Shown: in pieces, positions 25,283-33,766 of the stretch
Layout: every line of letters starts with the position of its first letter
Numbering within the stretch: position 1 is the stretch's first letter
NCBI GenBank assembly: GCA_019637585.1
Contig: JAHBVL010000001.1
Coordinates: forward strand, 558,001 to 622,000
DNA: 64,000 nucleotides
Direction: 5' to 3'
Source of the DNA: Thermomicrobiales bacterium
GTDB lineage: Bacteria; Chloroflexota; Chloroflexia; Thermomicrobiales; UBA6265
Program-made: the position numbers and the translations under genes
Notes under the pieces: model-generated
Seen by the model: the letters and a program-made list of their open reading frames with translations, nothing else
Told to the model about the DNA's origin: nothing
Databases searched by the model: none

Positions 25283-25697
25283 CGTCTTCGTCGACTCCAG
25301 CGTTCTCTTTTCCGCACTGCTGTCAAACCGGGGCACCGCCAGAGACATGATCAATTCAGCAATCGAGGGCAGGCTATCTCTTTGCCTGTCCGATTTTGCC
25401 ATCAATGAGGTTCGCAAGAATCTCGATTTGAAGGCCCCGGGAGTGATTCCCATCCTTGATACGTTTCTCAGTGCGGACATCTTCAGGATCATCGACCCTT
25501 CGCCTGAGATCGTTGACGACGTTGCACGTACTTTTGCTCAGAAGGACGCGCCAATCATCGCTGGAGCCATTGCGGGTCAGTGCACCCACCTGGCGACATA
25601 CGATCGCGTTCACTTGCTCTCCCAGTCCGACCGAATTCTTCAGCTGCACGGCATCGTGACCGCGCCCCCAGATCAGATACTCGCGATGCTGCTCTAG
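25269..25697 (+). CDS. PIN-domain toxin (VapC type)
   Basis: A 142-residue PIN-domain protein. Conserved acidic residues are visible: D9 (VFVDSSVL), E47 (INEV), D93 (QKDAPI) and D112 (TYDRVH), matching the Mg2+-dependent RNase site of VapC. It overlaps the AbrB-type antitoxin gene by 14 nt. The domain appears complete, so the pair is probably functional. Targets of VapC family members are often tRNA or rRNA; the target here is unknown. Confidence 0.85.
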   Translation: MARSSVFVDSSVLFSALLSNRGTARDMINSAIEGRLSLCLSDFAINEVRKNLDLKAPGVIPILDTFLSADIFRIIDPSPEIVDDVARTFAQKDAPIIAGAIAGQCTHLATYDRVHLLSQSDRILQLHGIVTAPPDQILAMLL

Positions 25698-25799
25698 GCA
25701 AACCAGCCCAGCCGGCGCGCATTGGGTACGATACGCGCTGAATGTTACGTCGAGATGTGCGGGACGCGCGGCTGGGGAGCCGGGTTTAGAGAGGCGCCA

Positions 25800-27533
25800 A
25801 TGAAAGAATCCGGACGCTCGTGGCCACGCTGGATGGCGATTGCCGTGTCGCTGCTGATCGTGGCGCTCGGCGTGGCGATGCTCTTCAAACCCTATGCCTC
25901 TCTGGCCGCGCTCGTGGTGGTCTTCGCGGCCGGTGCCGTCCTTTTGGGCATCGGCGATCTGCTCGACTTCCGCAGCAACCCGTCCGACCGCCGCGAACTG
26001 GTGACTGGTCTCCTGTGGATCGCTCTGGCCGTTGCCGTGCTCGTTTTCTCTGGTGACACGATCCGTATTTTGGCCGCCCTGGCAGGTTTCGGACTGATCG
26101 CCAGCGGGCTGTTGCGAATCAGGTCTGGCTGGCGGGACCTCGCCGACCAGCGATACACGGCGATTCTGCTTGGCGCGGCCAGCGTCATTCTCGGGTTGCT
26201 GGCGCTCGGCTGGCCCGACCTGACCATCCTGGCGATGTCGATCTTCTTCGGATTGTGGTTGATCGTTTCAGGGCTGGTTCGCCTCTGGCGGCTTTTCCGA
26301 ACCGAGCCCTCCCACCACACGGAATCAGCCTCCGGATGGCGTCGCTGGAGCCGTCTGGCTGTCGCCGCCGGAGCGCTGGTGATCGCGCTGGGATTGCTCG
26401 CCGCCAGCGCGTTTCTCCGCGGTGGCGAGCCCACGGTCGACGCGTTCTACGATGCACCGGACGATGTTCCCGGCGATCCCGGCGTCCTCGTTCGTCAGGA
26501 ACCGTTCACGAGAGATATTCCGGAAGGAGCCGTGGCCTGGCGCATCCTCTACACCACCACCACGGTCGACGGAGAGCCGGCTGTGGCCAGCGCCATCGTT
26601 GTTGCCAGAGAGAATTTGCCGGAAGGTCCCCGCCCCGTCATCGCCTGGGCTCACGGCACGACCGGGTTCGCGGAACGATGCGCGCCCTCGGTTCTCGATG
26701 ACCCATTCACTTCCGGGGCAATGCCAGACCTCGGCCCGCTCATCGAGAACGGGTGGGTACTGGTTGCCACCGACTACATCGGCCTCGGCACCAAAGGTCC
26801 GCATCCCTATCTCATCGTCGAGGGAGAGGGTCGTTCGGTGCTCGACGCGATCCGGGCGGTTCACCAGGTCGAAGAAATCGAGACCGCCGACACGACCATC
26901 GTCTGGGGGCATTCACAAGGAGGCCAGGCCGCCCTCTCGACAGCGCTCCTCCAGCCCGACTACGCCCCGGAGATCGACATCAGCGGCGTCGCCGCCATGG
27001 CCCCCGCCAGCAATCTGACGGGCATGGTCGACAATCTCGGCAACCTGCCGGACCATGGCGCGATCCTCGGCTCGTTCGTGATCGCGGCCTATAGCGAGAT
27101 CTATGACGACGTGTCGTTCGACGCGTATGTCCGGCCGGGAGCGCGCACGCTGATGCGCGAGCTGGCCAGCCGTTGCCTGGCAGAGCCGGAGATGTTTGTT
27201 TCTGTCGTCGAGACGTTGCTCCTTGGGCAGAGTCCCTGGAGTGAGCATCCAAACGACGGGCCGTTGGGCGAGCGATTGCAGGAGAACGTCCCGGCCGGAT
27301 CGTTTGCGGCGCCGATCCTCCTGGCGCAGGGGCTTGCGGACACGCTGGTCATTCCTGCTGCCCAGGAGGCCTTCAACGAGCAGCTCTGCGAGCTCGGCAA
27401 TCAGGTCGACTACCGGACCTACGAGGGATACGACCACGTTGGCGTCGTCAGTGGTGATTCACCCCTTCTGACCGACCTGATTACGTGGACTCAGGAACGA
27501 ATCGACGGACTACCGCCCGAATCCACCTGCTGA
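25800..27533 (+). CDS. Fusion of a DUF308/HdeD-like membrane domain with a secreted-lipase-type alpha/beta hydrolase
   Basis: A 577-residue protein. Residues 10-165 contain six hydrophobic helices in paired repeats resembling the HdeD/DUF308 family. Another helix (about 183-203, LAVAAGALVIALGLLAASAFL) follows. Residues ~215-577 are an alpha/beta hydrolase of the LIP-type secretory lipase family, with WAHGTTG (oxyanion region) and the nucleophile elbow WGHSQGGQ (Ser372). Candidate acid and His residues lie in QGLADTLV and YDHVGV. The hydrolase should face outwards and be membrane-tethered. ATG 25800 is chosen over 25722 because the hydrophobic domain starts right after. It is an unusual domain combination. 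Confidence 0.8.
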   Translation: MKESGRSWPRWMAIAVSLLIVALGVAMLFKPYASLAALVVVFAAGAVLLGIGDLLDFRSNPSDRRELVTGLLWIALAVAVLVFSGDTIRILAALAGFGLIASGLLRIRSGWRDLADQRYTAILLGAASVILGLLALGWPDLTILAMSIFFGLWLIVSGLVRLWRLFRTEPSHHTESASGWRRWSRLAVAAGALVIALGLLAASAFLRGGEPTVDAFYDAPDDVPGDPGVLVRQEPFTRDIPEGAVAWRILYTTTTVDGEPAVASAIVVARENLPEGPRPVIAWAHGTTGFAERCAPSVLDDPFTSGAMPDLGPLIENGWVLVATDYIGLGTKGPHPYLIVEGEGRSVLDAIRAVHQVEEIETADTTIVWGHSQGGQAALSTALLQPDYAPEIDISGVAAMAPASNLTGMVDNLGNLPDHGAILGSFVIAAYSEIYDDVSFDAYVRPGARTLMRELASRCLAEPEMFVSVVETLLLGQSPWSEHPNDGPLGERLQENVPAGSFAAPILLAQGLADTLVIPAAQEAFNEQLCELGNQVDYRTYEGYDHVGVVSGDSPLLTDLITWTQERIDGLPPESTC

Positions 27534-27630
27534 TCGCCACAAGACATTGCTGCGATGGTTCGGGCGACTGGTCGTCCAGATGTTTCGGCAGCATACTGGT
27601 GCGTCGGACATCAAGCATAGGAGCGAAACA

Positions 27631-28602
27631 ATGTGCACTCGGGTTCTCTGGAATGACAACGATCTCGCGGTGTTGGTCGGGCGGACCATGGACTGGCCGA
27701 CAACCACCGAGCCGATTCTGACGGTGCTGCCCCGCGGGCTGCGACACAATGGGGGCATGGTTGGTCCTGAGCGGTTGATCGAGGAGAATCCGCTGACCTG
27801 GAGATCCAGGTACGGCAGCGTGATCGTGACGGTTTACGGCATGGGCGCGGCGGACGGCGTGAATGAGGCGGGCCTAGCCGCCCATCTGCTCTATCTCACC
27901 GAAACAGATTTCGGCCCACGCGATTCATCCTTGCCGGGTCTTCAGGCGGGGCTCTGGGCGCAGTATCTCCTGGACAATGCCGCAACCGTCGAGGAAGCCA
28001 TTGCGCTGCACCATGAGTTTGACCTGATGATGGCGGAGGCGAATGGACGCCTGGCAACGGTCCATATGGCGCTCGAAGATGCCAGCGGGGACTCCGCGAT
28101 CATCGAGTACATCGATGGAAAAGCGGTCGTTCATCATGGACGAGCGTTCACGGTGATGACCAACTCACCGACCTACGATCAGCAGCTGGCGCTACTGGCG
28201 GAGCAGGATTTCTCCAACCCGTCGAGCGACACGCCGCTGCCCGGCAACGTCAACGCGATCGACCGATTCCAGCGAGCCTCCTACTATCGGGCTGTGTTGC
28301 CTGAACCTTCCTCCGAGCGCGAAGGAGTGGCCAGCATCCTGGCGATCGTGCGCAACACCTCGGTTCCGTTCGGCGCGCCATACAAAGAAGTCGGGGTCTA
28401 CAACACGGAATACCGAACAGTGTCGAATCTGACCGATAAGCGCTACTACTTCGAATTGTCGGTGAGCCCCAGCGTCATCTGGATCGATCTCAATGAGATC
28501 GACTTCTCAGCAGGCGCTCCTGTCCTGGTCATCGATCCGGACAACATCGATCTCAGCGGCGACGTGACCAGTCAGCTGCAACCGGCGGTCGCGCCGTTCT
28601 AG
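27631..28602 (+). CDS. Linear amide C-N hydrolase (penicillin V acylase / choloylglycine hydrolase family)
   Basis: A 323-residue Ntn-hydrolase. It begins MCTRVLW, so removal of Met exposes the catalytic Cys2, as required in this family. GRTMDWP provides the conserved Arg/Asp near the active site. Later motifs include GVNEAGLAAHLLYL and MTNSPTYDQQL. Family members hydrolyse bile-salt, penicillin V or acyl-homoserine lactone amides; the substrate here is unknown. AGGAG precedes ATG 27631. No signal peptide is present, so it is cytoplasmic as placed. Confidence 0.9.
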   Translation: MCTRVLWNDNDLAVLVGRTMDWPTTTEPILTVLPRGLRHNGGMVGPERLIEENPLTWRSRYGSVIVTVYGMGAADGVNEAGLAAHLLYLTETDFGPRDSSLPGLQAGLWAQYLLDNAATVEEAIALHHEFDLMMAEANGRLATVHMALEDASGDSAIIEYIDGKAVVHHGRAFTVMTNSPTYDQQLALLAEQDFSNPSSDTPLPGNVNAIDRFQRASYYRAVLPEPSSEREGVASILAIVRNTSVPFGAPYKEVGVYNTEYRTVSNLTDKRYYFELSVSPSVIWIDLNEIDFSAGAPVLVIDPDNIDLSGDVTSQLQPAVAPF

Positions 28603-28643
28603 CGGATTGGTCAATTGTCGAACAGGGTGCTTGACGCTCCCCC

Positions 28644-29819
28644 TTACCGGGGATGCGCGGCCACCGCTTTGCCCATCTGCTCGATGGCCTGGGAGACCAC
28701 GTCCCGGGACATGGCAATGTTGAAGCGGATAGCGCCCGCTCCACAACCGCCGCATGCTTTGCCGTCGACAACCGCCACTTTGGCGTTCTCGCGGAAAAAG
28801 ACGCCGAGATCGCCTGGCAGCTGGTAGGCCGAGAGATCGATCCAGGTCAGGTAGGTGCCTTCCGGCATGATGTATCGGGCTTCCGGCAGGTGCTCGGCCA
28901 GCAGGTCGCCAAGGAGTCGTCGATTGCCGTCCAGGTACGCCAGTACCTCATCAAGCCATGGCTTCCCTTCAGAGAAGGCGACCGCGTTGGCGATGATGCC
29001 CATCGGCGCCGCACCATGCTCGACGAGGAAGCCCATCTCTTTCCATTTAGCCGCGTCTGCTTCGTTGGTCAGCACCAGCTGGGCGCATTTGAGACCTGCG
29101 AGATTCCACGCTTTCGATGCCGAAGCCGACGTTACCGTGTGATTGGCCGTCGTTTCCGAGAGGGAGGCGTAGGGGAGGTGCGTGCCGCCGGGATAGACGA
29201 TAGGCGCGTGGATTTCGTCGGAGAAGACCCGGCCGCCATTCCGGTCGATCACCTCCGCCAGCGCTTCCAGCTCATCCTTGCGGAAGACCCGGCCAACCGG
29301 GTTGCTGGGATTGCAGAGGATGAAGAGCGCGCCTTTGCCCGCATCCTGCATCGCCCGGTCGAGGGCGTCGAAATCCCAGGACCAGCTTTCGTCCGAGCGC
29401 AGCATGGGGACTTCGATGATCTCGCGGCCGAGCATTTTCGGTACTGTCAGGAAAGGCATGTAGGCCGGAGTCGAAACAACGACTTTGGTGCCTTCGCCAG
29501 AGAAATGGCGAATGGCGGCTTCCAGACCGGTGATGACATCGAGAATCGGCCGAATGCGCTCGGCCGGCAGCGTCCAGCCATACTCGCGTTCGTTCCACGC
29601 CACGATCGCTTCCTGCATGCGGGTCACGTCGCTCGGCCGCGTGTAACCGAAGATGCCGTTGTCCACCACTTCCCGCAACGCATCCTGAATCGGCGGAGCC
29701 GTCCCGAAGTCCATCTCCGCCACCCAGGCGCCGATGCAATCGGGAAAGAGCGACCATTTGATGCCGGCAACGGTGCGCAGATGGTCGATGGAATAGGTGT
29801 CGAACTGGGCAGTGACCAC
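28644..29819 (-). CDS. MalY/PatB-type PLP-dependent C-S lyase (aminotransferase class I/II fold)
   Basis: A 391-residue fold-type I PLP enzyme. MalY/PatB features are WVAEMDFGTAPPI near the N-terminus, CNPSNPVGRVF, DEIHAPIV, and the PLP lysine K236 in SASASKAWN. Such enzymes cleave cystathionine or cysteine conjugates to pyruvate, ammonia and thiol. It converges with the Ntn-hydrolase gene and is not in an evident operon. Confidence 0.9.
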   Translation of the reverse strand: MVTAQFDTYSIDHLRTVAGIKWSLFPDCIGAWVAEMDFGTAPPIQDALREVVDNGIFGYTRPSDVTRMQEAIVAWNEREYGWTLPAERIRPILDVITGLEAAIRHFSGEGTKVVVSTPAYMPFLTVPKMLGREIIEVPMLRSDESWSWDFDALDRAMQDAGKGALFILCNPSNPVGRVFRKDELEALAEVIDRNGGRVFSDEIHAPIVYPGGTHLPYASLSETTANHTVTSASASKAWNLAGLKCAQLVLTNEADAAKWKEMGFLVEHGAAPMGIIANAVAFSEGKPWLDEVLAYLDGNRRLLGDLLAEHLPEARYIMPEGTYLTWIDLSAYQLPGDLGVFFRENAKVAVVDGKACGGCGAGAIRFNIAMSRDVVSQAIEQMGKAVAAHPR

Positions 29820-29879
29820 GGTCTATGTTCTCCAGGCACGAGTCGAGTGTTCGCTCGGTACATTGTGCACCAGCGAGCA

Positions 29880-30055
29880 GGTTGTCATCCCGAATGGGCC
29901 GTCATCCCGACCCCAACACGCCGGGCACCAGCGCGACATGAAAAGCACCGTCCATCCTGAGCGAAGCGAAGGAGCTCCTGCCGCAGCAGTCTCCAGGGAG
30001 ACGACGATCGTGGCAGAAGATGATGGAGAGATCCTTCACTTCGTTCAGGATGACT
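29880..30055. repeat. Dispersed repeat copies, inverted relative to 660-880
   Basis: CATCCTGAGCGAAGCGAAGG, an intervening GCAGTCTCCAGGGAGACGAC and TTCACTTCGTTCAGGATGAC repeat the unit at 670-775 in inverse orientation. The adjoining CGGGCACCAGCGCGACATGA belongs to the CATGCCG/CCGGCATG unit seen at 780-880 and 43600. This family is common in bacterial genomes and is often misread as HPERSEG/LHFVQDD peptides. Confidence 0.8.
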
Positions 30056-30108
30056 GGCACTTGGAAAGGGGGGGTTCACCGCCGTTGCCGGCTGCCCCAG
30101 GATGACGG

Positions 30109-30681
30109 TCAATTGGCGTCACTGGTAGGTTTGGCGAAGTAGCCCAGTTGCCGGCGGCGCTTGTCCGACGTGACGATGTGCGACTCGGGACCGAGCCGCC
30201 GAACCAGTTTGGGGAGATCGATCTGCTCGACATTGTGGACGATCAGCAACCCGCCCGGATTGAGTTTGCGACTCCAGTACGCATGCAGTTCCGCAACCAG
30301 TGCCGAACCGCGACGGCTGTTGTCGTGCAGGATGATGTCGAACTGTCCCGGACGATCGAGAAAAGCGTCTGACGATTCGATCAGGAACTCAGCCTGCCGT
30401 CCATGCTGCTCGAGGAGCGCTCTTCGGCCGGCAAGGTGCTTGTCGCTGACGTCGATCGACGTCACCCGCTTGTCCGCCAGCGCCATCGCCAGGGCACAGT
30501 GTCCGCGAAAGCTGCCGATTTCCAGCGCCGTATCGCCCGGATGGATGAGACAGACCTGAAACAGCTCGACCACATGCTCCATGGCAAAGGTCCAGGAATG
30601 GCCATAGTCGAGCCCACGCAGAATCGAGACTCGCGGGTCCTCGCCGATCTCTTCGTTGTCACTCTCGTGTCGACTGCTCAT
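30109..30681 (-). CDS. SAM-dependent methyltransferase, paralogue 1
   Basis: A 190-residue class I methyltransferase with ALEIGSFRGHCALAMAL (motif I), TSIDVSDKH (motif II) and FDIILHDNSRRG and LNPGGLLIVHNVE (motifs IV/V). It is closely similar along its length to the product of 31906-32478, with the shared ends ESHIVT(S/A)D and RQL(G/A)YFAKP. The two copies flank a small membrane-protein gene and a SIS-domain gene, suggesting a local duplication. The substrate is unknown. Confidence 0.82.
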   Translation of the reverse strand: MSSRHESDNEEIGEDPRVSILRGLDYGHSWTFAMEHVVELFQVCLIHPGDTALEIGSFRGHCALAMALADKRVTSIDVSDKHLAGRRALLEQHGRQAEFLIESSDAFLDRPGQFDIILHDNSRRGSALVAELHAYWSRKLNPGGLLIVHNVEQIDLPKLVRRLGPESHIVTSDKRRRQLGYFAKPTSDAN

Positions 30682-30807
30682 CAGAACCAGCGTAACCGAT
30701 ACATAGGAGCGAATGACGCTCGTCCGCGGCGAGTCTGGTCAGAGACGGACCGGAGGGCACCTCTCCCCAGAAGACCATGCGAACTGTAGCAGCGCACAGG
30801 ATTCGCT

Positions 30808-30963
30808 CTAGAAGATCAGGATCGCGGTCAACACGATGAGCGCGAACACTACCGCCAGCAGCAACACCGTGCCGTAGATCGACCGGTTCCACGCACGCTG
30901 TTCGCTCGGACGGGGTCCTTCATACTGACGTTCCACGGCCGGTGGCTGGGATTCACGTTCCAT
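30808..30963 (-). CDS. Small single-pass membrane protein
   Basis: A 51-residue ORF: a hydrophilic, Pro/Glu/Arg-rich N-terminal half (MERESQPPAVERQYEGP) followed by one C-terminal hydrophobic helix (GTVLLLAVVFALIVLTAILIF). AGGAAAGG lies 8 nt upstream of ATG 30963, supporting translation. The topology suggests a tail-anchored or small regulatory membrane peptide. No family is recognised. Confidence 0.65.
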   Translation of the reverse strand: MERESQPPAVERQYEGPRPSEQRAWNRSIYGTVLLLAVVFALIVLTAILIF

Positions 30964-31090
30964 GGCAGCAACCTTTCCTCACTCATGAACAACCCGGCCC
31001 TGAACGTCATGCAGAAAGTGGTCCACAACCCGGATCGGCGATACTTGCCGGCAGTGACACGCGACGCCGACGTCTCCAAAGGATCGATGT

Positions 31091-31828
31091 ATGACCGCCT
31101 ACGAACGCTATCTGACCCGCCTTCAGGAACTGCAGGGAGAGCTGCTGGCTGAAGGACCGGCCATCCAGCAAGCGGCCGGCATTCTGGCCGAGTGCATGGG
31201 CACGGGAGGGTTGGTCCATGTGTTCGGAAGCGGGCATTCCCACATGATGGCTGAGGAAGTCTTCTACCGGGCCGGGAGCCTGATGGCCTTCAACGCGCTG
31301 CTCGATATCAATCTGACGAGCTTCGGCACACTGCGCGCCGGTGAGGTGGAACGAACCGAGGGATACGCCAAAATCATCCTCAACTCCTTCCGGGTGGCAG
31401 CCGGGGAGGTTGTCATCGTGGTCAGCAATTCAGGCATCAACCCGGTGCCGATCGATCTGGCGATCGAAGCGAAAAAACTTGGCGCGACGACGATCGCCAT
31501 GACCTCCGCAGCCGCGTATGCCAACGCTACGTCGCGACACTCCTCCGGCAGAAAACTCGCTGAAGTCTGTGATCTGACCATCGACAGTCACGTCCCGGAA
31601 GGAGACGCCATTCTGGAGTTCGAGGGGCTATCCAGCAAAGTCGCCGCATCCTCCACCGCGCTCGGCGCCACGCTGCTCAACATGCTCATCGCGGAAACTG
31701 TTCAGGTCATGCTCGACCGGGGCTATCGCGTCCCCGCTCTCGTCAGCATGAACGTCCCAGGTGGCGACGAGCACAACCGGGCGCTGATCGACGAGTACGC
31801 GCCACGTCTGCGCATGTTGCGGGGATAG
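31091..31828 (+). CDS. SIS-domain sugar isomerase family protein
   Basis: A 245-residue SIS (sugar isomerase) domain protein, with VHVFGSGHSHMMAEE (phosphosugar-binding loop), VIVVSNSGINPVPIDLA and the DUF2529-type 'sugar isomerase domain' layout. These proteins bind or isomerise phosphosugars, often next to N-acetylhexosamine kinases. A BadF-type sugar kinase gene lies nearby on the same strand at 32585, so an amino-sugar recycling pair is inferred. AAAGGA precedes ATG 31091. Confidence 0.85.
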   Translation: MTAYERYLTRLQELQGELLAEGPAIQQAAGILAECMGTGGLVHVFGSGHSHMMAEEVFYRAGSLMAFNALLDINLTSFGTLRAGEVERTEGYAKIILNSFRVAAGEVVIVVSNSGINPVPIDLAIEAKKLGATTIAMTSAAAYANATSRHSSGRKLAEVCDLTIDSHVPEGDAILEFEGLSSKVAASSTALGATLLNMLIAETVQVMLDRGYRVPALVSMNVPGGDEHNRALIDEYAPRLRMLRG

Positions 31829-31905
31829 CGGCGAGGCGGATAGGCGAAAAAGGCGGGAAGGCGGAGAGTAGGTTCAGGTCGCGCGAATCGATGTCAAATG
31901 AGGCA
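31829..31905. repeat. Octamer-type array
   Basis: GGCGAGGCGGATAGGCG, AAAAAGGCGGGAAGGCGGAG and GAG form a short run of GGCG-based octamer words like those at 35997 and 60801. It separates the convergent SIS-domain and methyltransferase genes. Confidence 0.75.
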
Positions 31906-32478
31906 TCAGCGACGGAGTGCTTCCGGCTTCGCGAAGTAGGCGAGCTGCCTTTTCCGGCTGTCCGCGGTGACGATGTGCGATTCGGGCTGCAGGCGATCCA
32001 GAAGCTCGGGCAACCTGATCTTCTCGACGTTGTGAACCATCAGCAACCCGCCAGGGTTGAGTTTTCGCTTCCAGTAGAGTTCGAGCTCCAGCAGCATCAC
32101 CGCTCCGCGCAGGGTGTTGTCGTGCAGGATGATGTCATATGTCTCTGGTTTCCGGAACTCGCCCTGTGACGATTCGACCAGGAATGTGACGGGCAGCTGG
32201 TGCGGGCGAAGCAGCGCTTGTCGCGTTTCCAGATGCTCGTCGCTGATGTCGATCGACGTCACTTCTTTTCCCGCAAGCGCCAGAGCGAGCGTCCCGTTTC
32301 CCCGAAAACTCCCCAGCTCGAGTGCTGTGCGACCGGGATGTGCGCGGCAGACCTGATAGAGCTCGATGATGTGCTCGACATCGAGGTTCCACCGGTAGCC
32401 ATAGTCAAGGCTCCGCAGGATTCGCTCGTTGGCATCAATGTCAGAAAGACCGGTTTCGTTTGACTCGACATCGGACAT
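31906..32478 (-). CDS. SAM-dependent methyltransferase, paralogue 2
   Basis: A 190-residue methyltransferase (from ATG 32478, MSDVESNET), paralogous to 30109-30681. Motifs are TALELGSFRGNGTLALAL, TSIDISDEH, YDIILHDNTLRG and LNPGGLLMVHNVEK. ATG 32514 is possible but lacks a Shine-Dalgarno. It is divergent from the kinase gene at 32585. Confidence 0.82.
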   Translation of the reverse strand: MSDVESNETGLSDIDANERILRSLDYGYRWNLDVEHIIELYQVCRAHPGRTALELGSFRGNGTLALALAGKEVTSIDISDEHLETRQALLRPHQLPVTFLVESSQGEFRKPETYDIILHDNTLRGAVMLLELELYWKRKLNPGGLLMVHNVEKIRLPELLDRLQPESHIVTADSRKRQLAYFAKPEALRR

Positions 32479-32584
32479 GCTGCTTGTCCATTCCCTGGTG
32501 ACCGACTCCGGCATCGGAGTGTATCGGCGTGCGACCGAATCGCAATTGAGAGCATCTGGAACGCAAATCGCTTCTCACCGTACC

Positions 32585-33580
32585 ATGTCCGACACCATGA
32601 CTGAACCACTCCTCCTGGCAATCGACGGCGGACAGACTTCGACGAAGGCGATGGTCGCCACGGTCGATGGCACGATCCTTGGATCCGGAGCCGGCAACCC
32701 AACCGTCCACTATCTGAGCGAGGGTGGCGTCGACAAAAACCGCGTCGCTGTGCAGGGCGCTATGCGGGCGGCATTGGCGGAGAGCGGCGCGGACGGAGCG
32801 CAGGTCGTTGCGGTTGGCATGGGCAGCACCGGGGTCGATCCACTGGGCGAAGAAATCCCGGCGATCCATGACATCATCCACGAGATTGCGCCGGACGCGA
32901 CGATCGCCGTCGTCACCGACACCTACACCAACCTGATGGGCGCCTCCGGCGGTGAACCAGGCGTGGTGGTGATCGCCGGCGGTGGCGCGATCGGCTTTGG
33001 CATCACCGCCGATGGCCAGACTGCTGTCAGCAATGGGTTTGGCTACTGGATTGGTGATGAGGGAAGCGCCTTCTGGATCGGTATGCGAGCGATCGACGTC
33101 GCCTGCCGGGCCAGCGACCGCCGCGACCGTCCGACCGCGCTCGAACAGATCGTGCTCGAGCATTTCGGTCTGGAGGTGATGCGCAAACTGCCCCGCATCG
33201 TCTATCGGGCTGGTTTCGAGCGCCAGGAGATCTCTTTCCTGGCCCCGAAAGTCGCGGCAGTGGCCCGCCAGGGAGATCCATCGGCCATTGCAATCTATCG
33301 ACAGGCCGCGCACGAGCTGGCGCTGACCGCCGCCGGCGTCCTCCGGCAGCTCCACCAACCGGGCGACCGGGCAATCGTCTATCCGACCGGCGGCGTCTTC
33401 GCCAACGACGATCTGATGCGGGCTCCCTTCGAAGCGCACCTCGCCGACCTCTGGCCCTCAGCAGACGTCAGATCGCCGCGCTTCCCACCCCTTGTAGGAG
33501 GGTTGATCGTCGCTGCCCGGCTGGCCGGGCGAGGGGTCAATGAGGCGTGGTTGGGTCGAGTTGGAGAGTCCTTGCGGTGA
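32585..33580 (+). CDS. BadF/BadG-type ATPase, probable N-acetylglucosamine-type sugar kinase
   Basis: A 331-residue ASKHA-fold kinase. LLAIDGGQTSTKAMV (residues ~10-24) is the phosphate-1 motif; VVTDTYTNLMGA and VVVIAGGGAIGFG provide catalytic Asp and phosphate-2 regions; TGGVFAND matches the adenosine motif. This is the BadF/BadG/BcrA/BcrD family, whose soluble members phosphorylate N-acetylglucosamine or related sugars. It lies close to the SIS-domain gene, supporting a sugar-phosphate role. ATG 32585 is chosen to give a compact N-terminus. Confidence 0.85.
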   Translation: MSDTMTEPLLLAIDGGQTSTKAMVATVDGTILGSGAGNPTVHYLSEGGVDKNRVAVQGAMRAALAESGADGAQVVAVGMGSTGVDPLGEEIPAIHDIIHEIAPDATIAVVTDTYTNLMGASGGEPGVVVIAGGGAIGFGITADGQTAVSNGFGYWIGDEGSAFWIGMRAIDVACRASDRRDRPTALEQIVLEHFGLEVMRKLPRIVYRAGFERQEISFLAPKVAAVARQGDPSAIAIYRQAAHELALTAAGVLRQLHQPGDRAIVYPTGGVFANDDLMRAPFEAHLADLWPSADVRSPRFPPLVGGLIVAARLAGRGVNEAWLGRVGESLR

Positions 33581-33604
33581 TGGCTTGAGACCCCGCTTCG
33601 CGTC

Positions 33605-33766
33605 GTAGCGGCGATCCCTTGTGGTCGGTCCTGAGCGAAGTCGAAGGATGGGCCGAAGGGCCGTAAACCGCCGCAACATGCAACATCGTTGGCGATTGAC
33701 GGCACTTGTGGCTCCACTCCGCTTCGCTCCGTTCCGCCACCGGCGAGGACAAGCCATCGCCGCTAC
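33605..33766. repeat. Palindrome-bounded repeat element
   Basis: GTAGCGGCGAT (33605-33615) and ATCGCCGCTAC (33756-33766) are perfect inverted ends of a 162-bp segment. It includes GGTCCTGAGCGAAGTCGAAG, a commonly dispersed repeat. The right end overlaps the stop codon of the AbrB gene. The GTAGCGGC tip matches the array at 14686. Confidence 0.65.
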
